Source: DASYRM01 sp035646375 (GTDB lineage Bacteria; Acidobacteriota; Vicinamibacteria; Vicinamibacterales; UBA2999). Taken from it: a stretch of 13,068 nucleotides of DNA. A model generated the notes under the pieces. The model saw nothing but the letters and a program-made list of their open reading frames with translations. It was not told the DNA's origin and made no database searches. The stretch is taken from contig DASRPM010000262.1 of the NCBI GenBank assembly GCA_035646375.1, positions 1 through 13,068 on the forward strand. The letters are read 5' to 3'. Made by a program: the position numbers and the translations under genes. Shown one piece after another: positions 6,413-13,055 of the stretch (position 1 is the first letter of the stretch; the number at the start of each line of letters is the position of its first letter).

Positions 6413-7264
6413 CTGAAAAACCTGCGTCTTCGACGTCGTGCTCTGCAGGTGCTCGTTCAAGTCCGGGAGGCACGACACTTCCTGGATGTCCGCGTCCACC
6501 ACGCGGTTGAACCGCTTGGTGCTCTTCCACTCGCCTTCCCAGTTGTCGGGGTCGGTCATCGTGTATTCGATTTCGAGCTGCTTGCCCTCGTTCACCATCC
6601 GGAATCGCTCGACGATGTGCAGCTTCTCGCCGGCGGGAATGGCGGCGCCGTCCTGATCCATCCAGTGGTGGTCGCCGCGGAAGCCGATGGTGTCCACCAC
6701 CAGCTCGTTCCCCTCCCAGGTGCCAATCGACTCGCCATTCCAGGTGCGGACAATCACGTCGAGATCGGTGTGCTTGCGGCCGTCCAGATAGATGATCCGC
6801 ACGCTGTTCATGAAGCCGCTGATCATGTAGATGGCAGTGGGCTTCTGGATCATCGCCATCTGCCAGTATCGGGTCATGATGAGCGGCAGGCCGGCCGGCC
6901 AGCACTGCCCGATGTCGTCCTTGTAGACCTTGCCCTCCGCCCGGTACTTGTTGGACGTGTCGAATTCCTTCTGCGCCGCCGCGGTGAGCTTGGGATAGGG
7001 TGGGCCGAAGTGCCACGCCATGGGGTTCTGGCTCACGTCGATGAACCAATTGCTGGTGACGTCGAACGGCGGCGCCGGGCGCGCCTTGTTCAGATTCGCG
7101 GGGGCCAGCGCGCTCAAGATCCCGGCCTTCTCCGCTTCGATCTCGGCTTCAGTGGGGGTATAGGCCGGCGCCGCCGGCTGCGACGGCGCGGTCGAACAGC
7201 CGGCCACAGCAAGGCTCAGCGCGGCCGCTGCCGCGGCCACGCGGATTCTCATCAAACTCGTCAT
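6410..7264 (-). CDS. Lipoprotein of the secreted W-E-G-D domain family (paralogue of 7745-8548)
   Basis: A 284-residue product with a clear lipoprotein signal: the hydrophobic run ends in V-A-G-C23, so it should be lipid-anchored. The domain spans roughly 50-275: LSALAP, FDVTSNWFID (68-76), DDIGQC121WPAG, a beta-rich stretch, IIYLDGRKHTD (157-167), ESIGTWEGNELVVDT (178-192), ER220, TMTDPDNWEGEW (235-246), and VSC265LPDLNEHLQST. It is about 60% identical by eye to the product of 7745-8548 across the whole mature region, so the two are tandem duplicates flanking the DUF6152 gene. C121 and C265 match cysteine pairs in the other family members and probably form a disulfide. ATG 7264 has GGAG 7 nt upstream and lies 23 nt after the DUF6152 stop. 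The open frame continues upstream through the DUF6152 gene but that part is a shadow. Function unknown. Confidence 0.9.
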   Translation of the reverse strand: MTSLMRIRVAAAAAALSLAVAGCSTAPSQPAAPAYTPTEAEIEAEKAGILSALAPANLNKARPAPPFDVTSNWFIDVSQNPMAWHFGPPYPKLTAAAQKEFDTSNKYRAEGKVYKDDIGQCWPAGLPLIMTRYWQMAMIQKPTAIYMISGFMNSVRIIYLDGRKHTDLDVIVRTWNGESIGTWEGNELVVDTIGFRGDHHWMDQDGAAIPAGEKLHIVERFRMVNEGKQLEIEYTMTDPDNWEGEWKSTKRFNRVVDADIQEVSCLPDLNEHLQSTTSKTQVFQ

Positions 7265-7287
7265 CGGTGTGCTCCGCCCTGCGCGTC

Positions 7288-7689
7288 CTATTTCGATTCC
7301 GGAGTGCCGAGGCGCGCCGGCCGCTCGAACAGCGTGCGGCCATCGGCCAGCGTGAGCGACACGAAGATGCCCGCGGGCTCGCCGGTGCGCACCGGGTTGA
7401 CCACCACCGACACCTTGTCGCCCGGCTTGATGATGTTGGACTTCCAGCCGGCGCGAATCAGGTAGGTGGGGCTCGTCAGCTCCACGCCCCAGACCACCTG
7501 CTTGCTCTTGTCCTTCTCGTCCGGGACCTCGACCTCGATCCACGTGTGCGGGTTCTGCCAGCGGAATTCCTTGACCGTCCCCACCAGGGTCACTTTCTTG
7601 GTTCGATCGAACGCGGCCGGCGAATGATGAGCGAGCGCCGGGGCGCCGAGCACCACGGCCATCAGGGCCGACAACAGTACCTTCTTCAT
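7288..7689 (-). CDS. DUF6152 family secreted protein
   Basis: A 133-residue product matching what I know of DUF6152: signal peptide MKKVLLSALMAVVLGAPALA, then HHSPAAFD (21-28), GTVKEFRWQNPHTWIEVEV (37-55), VVWGVELTSPTYLIRAGW (65-82), IKPGDKVSVVVNP (87-99) and LADGRTL (114-120). The layout suggests a small beta-barrel, perhaps OB-like. Predicted cleavage after A20 would leave His21-His22 at the mature N-terminus, with H48 of QNPH also characteristic, hinting at metal binding (inference). AAGGAG lies 5 nt before the ATG, the strongest ribosome site in the operon, so this may be its most abundant product. It sits between the two paralogous secreted proteins, with 55 nt upstream and 23 nt downstream. 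No biochemical function is established to my knowledge. Confidence 0.95.
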   Translation of the reverse strand: MKKVLLSALMAVVLGAPALAHHSPAAFDRTKKVTLVGTVKEFRWQNPHTWIEVEVPDEKDKSKQVVWGVELTSPTYLIRAGWKSNIIKPGDKVSVVVNPVRTGEPAGIFVSLTLADGRTLFERPARLGTPESK

Positions 7690-7744
7690 CGCATCTCCTT
7701 CGCGACAGGCGGCCTCTGCTCCGCCGGACGCGTGGTCTCATCCC

Positions 7745-8548
7745 CTACCGGACGTGGACCTTCGACGACGTGCTCTGCAGGTGCTCGTTGAGATCGGGCC
7801 GGCATTCGACTTCCTGCACGTCGATGTCGGTCACCCGGTTCCAGCGGCGCACCCCTTTCCACTCACCTTCCCAGTTCTTCGGGTCCGTCAGCGTCATCGC
7901 GATTTCGAGCTGCTTGCCGTCGTTGATCAGGCGGATGCGCTCGATGATCTTCAGCTCGCCGCTGGCCGGCACGCCCTGGTCCACCCAGTGGTGCTCGTCG
8001 TCGATGAAGTTCTTCGTCTCGACGACCAGCGTATCCCCTTCCCAGCGCCCGACGGACTCGCCGTTGAACGTGCGCACCACGATGTCGGGGTCGGTGTGCG
8101 TCCGCCCGTCGATGAAAATCGTCCGCAGGCTGTTCATGAACTCGCTGACCATGTAGATCGCGGTCGGCAGCTGAATCATCGCAATCGGCCACACGCGCGT
8201 CATGATGATCGGCACGCCGGCCGGCCAGCACTGGCCGATGTCGTCGCGGTAGACCTTTCCTTCCGCAATCGCCTTCACGTAGGCGTCGCGATGCTTCTGG
8301 GCGTTCGCCGTCAGCTTGGGAATCGTCGCCGGCCCGAACAGCCACCCCTGAATCCCCCCGCTGTTGTCGATGAACCAGTTGCCGGTCAGGTCGAACGGAG
8401 CCTTGGGGCGGGGCTTGGCCAGGTTTTCCGGGGCCAGCGCGCTCAACTGCGCCGGCGGCCCCTGCCCGGCCGCCAGGCCCGGCAGCAGTGCCACGGCAGC
8501 CGCCAGCAGTCCCGTGCACATCCACTTGCGTCGATTCAGAGCGGCCAT
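7745..8548 (-). CDS. Secreted W-E-G-D-T-L domain protein, first gene of operon
   Basis: A 267-residue product from the ATG at 8548, chosen because GGAG lies 7 nt upstream and because a promoter-like -10 (8597-8602) would leave only a few bases before the alternative ATG at 8584 and lie inside the gene for the one at 8623. The signal peptide runs to about LAAGQ29. The domain contains FDLTGNWFID (52-61), DDIGQC107WPAG, IFIDGRTHTD (144-153), ESVGRWEGDTLVVET (164-178), ERIRL, TLTDPKNWEGEW (219-230) and VEC249RPDLNEHLQST. It is the soluble paralogue of the lipoprotein at 6410-7264. The two cysteines C107 and C249 match the pair in all operon relatives. Proteins with this pattern are widespread hypotheticals in Acidobacteria-like genomes, often beside DUF6152 (recollection). 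The fold could be lipocalin-like beta; this is a guess. Confidence 0.9.
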   Translation of the reverse strand: MAALNRRKWMCTGLLAAAVALLPGLAAGQGPPAQLSALAPENLAKPRPKAPFDLTGNWFIDNSGGIQGWLFGPATIPKLTANAQKHRDAYVKAIAEGKVYRDDIGQCWPAGVPIIMTRVWPIAMIQLPTAIYMVSEFMNSLRTIFIDGRTHTDPDIVVRTFNGESVGRWEGDTLVVETKNFIDDEHHWVDQGVPASGELKIIERIRLINDGKQLEIAMTLTDPKNWEGEWKGVRRWNRVTDIDVQEVECRPDLNEHLQSTSSKVHVR

Positions 8549-8596
8549 GGGGCTTCTCCGGTTTTCGCTTTCCGCAACTTTCATCCTGGGCGCGCC

Positions 8597-8625
8597 ATTG
8601 TAACGCCGGGTCCCGCCTTTCATAA
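8597..8625 (-). promoter_or_regulatory. Candidate sigma-70-type promoter of the five-gene operon
   Basis: On the minus strand, TTATGA (8625-8620) and TACAAT (8602-8597) are separated by exactly 17 nt. The -10 differs from TATAAT at one base; the -35 is weak. Transcription would begin near 8590, about 42 nt before the ATG at 8548, leaving room for the GGAG site. Confidence 0.5.
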
Positions 8626-8655
8626 AAGCGCGTGACCGTGCACGCCCCCGGCGCG

Positions 8656-8688
8656 CACGATTCCGTCGCCTGACGTACCGAAATCGTG
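8656..8688. promoter_or_regulatory. 33-bp dyad between divergent promoters
   Basis: CACGATT (8656-8662) and AATCGTG (8682-8688) are perfect inverted 7-mers. Inside them, CGTC-gcct-GACG (8664-8675) forms a second, nested dyad. It lies upstream of the operon's -35 and about 100 bp upstream of the sigma-54-like site, so it could be an operator serving either side. No protein can be named. Confidence 0.35.
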
Positions 8689-8740
8689 ATCACACCCCCT
8701 CCGCGGCGCAGCCGGGGCAAGAGGTGACAAACCGATATCT

Positions 8741-8800
8741 GCAAGCAATGCAAGCGATTGCGCGCCACGCAGGTAGCCGCCCGCGTGGCATATCGCTTGC
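8741..8800 (+). promoter_or_regulatory. Candidate sigma-54 promoter with overlapping inverted 9-mer boxes
   Basis: TGGCATATCGCTTGC at 8786-8800 matches the sigma-54 pattern TGGCAC-N5-TTGC with one change, and the invariant GG and GC are 10 nt apart as required. Transcription would start near 8812, 12 nt before the GTG at 8824. Upstream, GCAAGCAAT (8741-8749) and GCAAGCGAT (8750-8758) are tandem 9-mers, and an exact inverted copy, ATCGCTTGC, covers 8792-8800, the -12 region. This may be a control site (inference). A sigma-54 promoter would require an activator ATPase, which is not encoded in the window. Confidence 0.55.
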
Positions 8801-8823
8801 CCGCAATACCCTTGGACAACCAC

Positions 8824-11800
8824 GTGACACGACCCTCATCCCCCGCCCCGCCGCCGGACGGCCCGCACGCGGCCGACGAAGAAGAACTCGCCATCGAGGT
8901 CGACGCCCTCATCAATGAGCTGGGTGTCGGTGTGGACACCTCGTCGATGGAGGTGGAGGCGGTGGAGCCCGCCCGCGACGCGTCGGACACCGACGACGAC
9001 GACGGGTTCATCAGCCTCGAGCTGGACGTGGACGCCTCCGACGACCTCGACGTGGACGCGATCTGGTCCAAGGACCGTCCGATCGACCCCGAGGTCCACG
9101 AAGCCGAGATCGCGCTGGTCGAAGCCCACGCCAAGGCCCGGATGGCGGCCGAGGTCGCCCAGGTCAAGGCGCAGGCCGCCGCGGAGCGGCAGGCCGATCT
9201 CAATCGTCTCGAACAGGAAGCCGCCGCCAGGCGCGATGTCGAAGTCGCGGAAGCACGGGCGCAGGCCGAGGCCGCCGCGCGCGAATCGCTCGCCAACGAG
9301 CTCCGGCGGCTCGAGGCCGAAGGCGAAGCGCGCCGCGAAGCGGCGGTCGCGGAAGCCCGCGCCCAGGCCGAAGCCAGCGTCCGCGAAGCGCTGAAAGCCG
9401 AGCTCGCCCAGGCCGAGGCATCCGCGCGCGAGTCGCGGGCCGCGGACTTCCAGCGGCTCGAAGCCGACAGCGACGCGCGGCGTGCAGCCGCGGTCGCCGA
9501 AGCGCGGGCCCAGGCCGAACAGTCCACGCGCGAGGCACTGCAGGCGCAGCAGGTCGAGCTCGGGCGTCTCGAGCAGGAAGCGGCCGCCAGGCGCGACGTC
9601 GAAGTGGCCGAAGCGCGCGCGCAGGCCGAAACGGCCGCGCGCGAAGCGCTCGCGCTCGAACTGCAGCGGGTCGAGGCCGAAGCCGCCGCTCAGCGTGAAG
9701 CGGCGGTGGCCGAGGCGCGCGCGCAGATGCAGCAGGCGTCGCGTGAGTCGTTCGCCGCCGAGCTCGCCCGCCTGGAGGCGGAAGGCGAAGCCAAGCAAAA
9801 CGCGGCCGTGGCCGAGGCGCGCGCGCAGGCCGAAGCCGCCGCCCGCGAGTCGCTGAAAGGCGAGCTCGAACGGCTCGAGAAGGAAACCGCCGCCAGACGC
9901 GAGACCGCCGTGGCCGACGCGCGGGCGCAGGCCGAAGCCGAGGCCCGCGAATCGCTGCAGTCACAGCTCGCCCAGCTGGAACAGGAAGCGGCCGCCAAGC
10001 GAGAGATAGAAGTCGCCGAGGCCCGGGCGCAGGCCGAGGCCGCGGCGCGCGAATCGCTCGCGGTCGAGTTGAAGCTGATCGAGGCCGAGGCCCAGGCGCG
10101 GCGCGAGACGGCCGTGGCCGAAGCGCGCGCACAGGCCGAGGAAGCCTCGAAGGACGCGCTGCAAGCCGAGTTGATCCGGCTGGCCCAGGAGGCCACCGCC
10201 AAGCGCGAGACCGCCGTAGCCGAAGCGCGGCGCCAGGGCGAACAGGCCGGGCGCGAATCGGCCAAGGAAGCGCTCGCCAACGAACTGACCCGGCTCGAGA
10301 CCGAGGCCGCGCAGAAGCGCGAGGCCGCCGTGGCCGACGCCCGCACGCAGGCCGAAGAGGCGGCACGAACCGCGTTGTCCGCCGAGCTCGCGCGTCAGGA
10401 TGCCGAGGCCGCGCAGAGGCGCGAGGCCGCGGTGGCCGATGCCCGCACGCAGGCCGAGCACGCCGCCCACGATTCGCTGCAGCAGGAATTCGCGCGTCTC
10501 GAGGCCGAGGCGGCGCTGAAACGCGAAACCGCCGTGGCCGAGGCTCGCGCGCTGGCCGAACAGCACGCGAAGGAATCGCTGCAGGCGGAACTGGTTCGCC
10601 TCGAGGCCGACGCGGCGCAGAGGCGAGACGCCGCCGTGGCCGACGCCCGCGCCCAGGCCGAGGCGCAGGCACGCGAGACGCTCGGCACCGAGGTCGAACG
10701 CGTCAAGACGGAAACCGAAGAGAAGCTCCGTCGCGAGCTGGAACGCGCCCGCACCGAGCTGGGGCAGGTCCGGGCGGAAGCAATGCTCGAAGCACGCATG
10801 GCCGCCGAAAAGGCCACGTCCCGGATGCTCGAGGAGGAAGTCACGCGCGTCCGCGCGGAAACCGAGTCGCGGCTGGGCCAGGAGCTGGCCAACGTCCGCG
10901 CGCAGGCCGAGAACGCACGCCGGCTGCAGGAGCAGGCGCAGCAACAGGCCGAGGCGATCCGCGAGCAGGCCGCACGCGACGTGCAGTCGGCGGCGCAAAA
11001 AGCCGCGGCGCGCGCCTTCGAGGTGGAGGCCGTGCGTATCCGCGCCGAAGCCGAGGCGCGGCTCCGGGAAGAGACCGAGCGCGCGCGCCATGACGCGCAG
11101 GCACAGCTCGAACGCGAGGTCGCGCGCCTCCGTACCGAAAACGAGCACCGCCACGCGTCGGACTTTGCCGACGTGCGCGCGCAGATGTCGGAGCTGAAGG
11201 AAGCGGCCAAGGCCGCCAAGGCGGCGCCGGCGCCGCGGATCGAGGTGGCGACACCGCCACCGGTGCCACGTCAGGCCGAGACGTTCCACGACGCCGAGGC
11301 CGACGACAGCTTCGTGGCCACGGGCTGGGTGCCGGCGGTTGGCGGCGGTGCGCCGGCGCCGAGCCGCTGGCGCACGTGGGCCGCTGGTGTCGGAGTGCTG
11401 GCCGTCGCGCTCGTCGCGGGCGTGGTGGTCCTCGGCCGCCCGGCAACCATGCGCCGCACGCCCCCGCCGGCCGCGGCGGCGCAGGCCGCGAGCACGACCC
11501 CGGAAATCACGGCGGAGCTCGCGCCTCGCAAGGCAGCCCCGCGCGCGGCGACCGCCGCGGCGCGTCCGGCGCCGCAGCCCGCGGCCGCGCCCCGGTCCGT
11601 CGGGTCGGTCGGGTCGGGACCGGCGATGGTCACCGTGTTCTCGCGCATCCCGCTCGACGTGTACTTCGAGGGCAAGCGGATCGGCACGACCGACGACGGG
11701 CAGCTGCTCGTGCCGCCGGGCGCGCACCGGTTCGAGCTCGTGAGCCGTCGCTACGCCTACCGCGGCGATCTGACGCTGACGCTCGAGCCCGGCCAGATGG

Positions 11801-12180
11801 TCACGCACACCGTGTCGCTCCCCTCCGGCGTGCTCCGGGTCCGCGGCGCGGCCGGCACGGAAGTGTGGGTCGAAGGCGAGCGCATCGGCGCGCTGCCGAT
11901 TGCCGACGTGAACGTGCCGATTGGAACTCGCGAAGTGGTATTCCGCCACCCGCAGCACGGCGAACGCCGCCAGGTGATCGAAGTGGGCGCCGCCGCGCCG
12001 GCCGAAATCTCCGCCACGTTCGGCGCCGCGCCGACAGCCGAGCCCAGCGCCACGCCAGGCCCGGCCGCACCGGCGCCGGCGGCGGCGCCGCCGCCCACGC
12101 CGCAGCGCCAGGCGCCGCCCACGCCGCCGCGCCTGGCGCCGCTCAGCGCGCCGCGCCCACGCCCCAACGGGGTCCAGTAA
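8824..12180 (+). CDS. Membrane-anchored repeat coiled-coil protein with two PEGA-like domains
   Basis: A 1118-residue product from the GTG at 8824 (GGA 7 nt upstream). A TTG at 8758 would add an untypical N-terminus and put the sigma-54-like site inside the gene. Order: Pro-rich start and acidic region 1-89 (runs of Asp/Glu); continuous charged helix about 90-800, containing fourteen near-identical 34-residue repeats at 126-623 and looser repeats after; a Pro/Ala linker; one membrane helix about 852-873 (GVGVLAVALVAGVVVLG); a second Pro/Ala linker; two PEGA-like beta domains at about 935-1000 (IPLDVYFEGKRIG, LLVPPGAHRFEL) and 1000-1065 (TEVWVEGERIG, VPIGTREVVF); and a Pro/Ala tail. The topology suggests a cytoplasmic coil and periplasmic PEGA domains. 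PEGA domains usually occur in surface or envelope proteins. A scaffold role is inferred; partners are unknown. Confidence 0.9.
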   Translation: MTRPSSPAPPPDGPHAADEEELAIEVDALINELGVGVDTSSMEVEAVEPARDASDTDDDDGFISLELDVDASDDLDVDAIWSKDRPIDPEVHEAEIALVEAHAKARMAAEVAQVKAQAAAERQADLNRLEQEAAARRDVEVAEARAQAEAAARESLANELRRLEAEGEARREAAVAEARAQAEASVREALKAELAQAEASARESRAADFQRLEADSDARRAAAVAEARAQAEQSTREALQAQQVELGRLEQEAAARRDVEVAEARAQAETAAREALALELQRVEAEAAAQREAAVAEARAQMQQASRESFAAELARLEAEGEAKQNAAVAEARAQAEAAARESLKGELERLEKETAARRETAVADARAQAEAEARESLQSQLAQLEQEAAAKREIEVAEARAQAEAAARESLAVELKLIEAEAQARRETAVAEARAQAEEASKDALQAELIRLAQEATAKRETAVAEARRQGEQAGRESAKEALANELTRLETEAAQKREAAVADARTQAEEAARTALSAELARQDAEAAQRREAAVADARTQAEHAAHDSLQQEFARLEAEAALKRETAVAEARALAEQHAKESLQAELVRLEADAAQRRDAAVADARAQAEAQARETLGTEVERVKTETEEKLRRELERARTELGQVRAEAMLEARMAAEKATSRMLEEEVTRVRAETESRLGQELANVRAQAENARRLQEQAQQQAEAIREQAARDVQSAAQKAAARAFEVEAVRIRAEAEARLREETERARHDAQAQLEREVARLRTENEHRHASDFADVRAQMSELKEAAKAAKAAPAPRIEVATPPPVPRQAETFHDAEADDSFVATGWVPAVGGGAPAPSRWRTWAAGVGVLAVALVAGVVVLGRPATMRRTPPPAAAAQAASTTPEITAELAPRKAAPRAATAAARPAPQPAAAPRSVGSVGSGPAMVTVFSRIPLDVYFEGKRIGTTDDGQLLVPPGAHRFELVSRRYAYRGDLTLTLEPGQMVTHTVSLPSGVLRVRGAAGTEVWVEGERIGALPIADVNVPIGTREVVFRHPQHGERRQVIEVGAAAPAEISATFGAAPTAEPSATPGPAAPAPAAAPPPTPQRQAPPTPPRLAPLSAPRPRPNGVQ
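9199..10692 (+). repeat. Fourteen tandem 102-bp coding repeats
   Basis: Units start at 9199, 9301, 9448, 9559, 9661, 9763, 9865, 9967, 10069, 10171, 10285, 10387, 10489 and 10591. Each encodes 34 residues of pattern L-x-R-L-E-x-E-A-A, then K/R-R-E, then A-V-A-E/D-A-R-A-Q-A-E, then A-R-E-S-L-x-x-E. Exceptions are a 15-residue partial unit at 9403-9447, a 3-residue spacer at 9550-9558, and unit 10, which has 4 extra residues. The most conserved DNA is the segment encoding VAEARAQAE. Length changes keep the frame. Confidence 0.92.
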
Positions 12181-12184
12181 AGCG

Positions 12185-12215
12185 GGCTCACGGCTCAGGG
12201 CTCAGGCCGTGAGCC
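12185..12215. terminator. Strong 10-bp hairpin after the coiled-coil gene
   Basis: GGCTCACGGC (12185-12194) and GCCGTGAGCC (12206-12215) are perfect inverted repeats around an 11-nt loop, starting 4 nt after the stop codon at 12180. GGCTCA occurs three times in the left arm and loop, and TGAGCC twice on the right, so longer imperfect pairings also exist. Position fits a transcription terminator, but no T-run follows. Confidence 0.5.
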
Positions 12216-12233
12216 TTGAGCCAAGCGTTCGGC

Positions 12234-12239
12234 TACCAT
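12234..12239 (+). promoter_or_regulatory. Candidate -10 element of a leaderless message
   Basis: TACCAT ends 6 nt before the ATG at 12246, and there is no Shine-Dalgarno sequence in between. In leaderless genes a TANNNT element at this distance places the first transcribed base at the start codon. No good -35 is visible, so this is tentative. Confidence 0.35.
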
Positions 12240-12245
12240 ACGCGC

Positions 12246-13055
12246 ATGCTGGCGCGTCCCTGGGCCCTCTTCGCGATCGTCACACTCCTGCTCTCAACGG
12301 CCGCCGTCACGGCGCAGCAGAGCGAGCCGTTCACGCCCCAAGTGGGCCAGCCGGGCAAGGACGTGGTCTGGGTCCCGACGCCCGAGCTGCTCGTCGAGAA
12401 GATGCTCGACCTGGCCAAAGTGGGGCCCGACGACTTCGTCATCGACCTCGGGTCGGGCGACGGGCGCAACGTGATCGGCGCCGCCCGGCGCGGAGCCCGC
12501 GCGCTGGGCGTCGAATACAACCCCGACATGGTGGAGCTGTCGCGCCGCCGAGCGCAGGAAGCCGGCGTGGCGGGCCGCGCGCAGTTCGAGCGCGGCGACA
12601 TGTACGAGGCCGACATCTCGCGCGCCACCGTGATGGCACTGTTCCTGCTGCCCAGCAACCTGCTGCAGCTGCGCCCGAAGTTCCTGGCGCTCGCGCCCGG
12701 CTCGCGCATCGTCTCGAACACGTTTCTCATCGCCGACTGGACGCCGGACGCCAGCACGTCGGCCGGAGAGTCGTGCGAGATGTGGTGCGAAGCGCACCTG
12801 TGGATCGTCCCGGCGCAGGCCGGCGGGCGCTGGCGGATGGACGGCGCCGAGCTGACGCTGACGCAGACGTATCAAAAGCTCACCGGCACCATGACGACGG
12901 GCGGCACGGCGACACCGGTCACCGGCACGCTGCGCGGCGTGGAGATCGAGCTCTCGAGCGGCCCCACCACGTGGCGCGGCCGCGTGCGCGACGGGAGGCT
13001 GGAACTTCAGGCCGGCGAAGGCCGTCGGATCACAGCGACACGCATCGGCGGATGA
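12246..13055 (+). CDS. Exported class I SAM-dependent methyltransferase-like protein
   Basis: A 269-residue product. Residues 1-24 (MLARPWALFAIVTLLLSTAAVTAQ) look like a Sec signal peptide. Residues 40-190 are a Rossmann-type methyltransferase core: VWVPTPELLVEKMLDLAKV, motif I VIDLGSGDGRN (65-75), the acidic residue ending strand 2 in LGVE90YN, and ERGDMYEADI (115-124), followed by LFLLPSNLLQLRPKF where other family members place motif IV/post-motif sequence. Residues 195-269 form a small beta-rich extension not typical of the core. Export is odd because SAM is cytoplasmic; similar signal-bearing methyltransferases are, I recall, seen in other bacteria. The ATG at 12246 is preferred over a TTG at 12216, which lies just after the hairpin and would put extra residues before the signal. 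It may be expressed separately from the upstream gene. Substrate unknown. Confidence 0.85.
   Translation: MLARPWALFAIVTLLLSTAAVTAQQSEPFTPQVGQPGKDVVWVPTPELLVEKMLDLAKVGPDDFVIDLGSGDGRNVIGAARRGARALGVEYNPDMVELSRRRAQEAGVAGRAQFERGDMYEADISRATVMALFLLPSNLLQLRPKFLALAPGSRIVSNTFLIADWTPDASTSAGESCEMWCEAHLWIVPAQAGGRWRMDGAELTLTQTYQKLTGTMTTGGTATPVTGTLRGVEIELSSGPTTWRGRVRDGRLELQAGEGRRITATRIGG

Noticed and set aside
5627..7465. Plus-strand open frame of 612 codons opposite the secreted-protein operon
   Set aside because: It crosses the boundary of two well-supported minus-strand genes and part of a third, is rich in His/Val/Arg as expected for an antisense frame, and has no recognisable motif.
9199..10692. CRISPR-like or mobile repeat array
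   Set aside because: Units are 102 bp with no spacers, stay in frame, and encode a coherent coiled coil, so they are protein repeats.
9961..11958. Long minus-strand open frame of 665 codons opposite the coiled-coil gene
   Set aside because: It is the antisense shadow of the repeats, rich in Arg, Gly and Leu in a periodic pattern that only mirrors the plus-strand repeat; no start context or family features.
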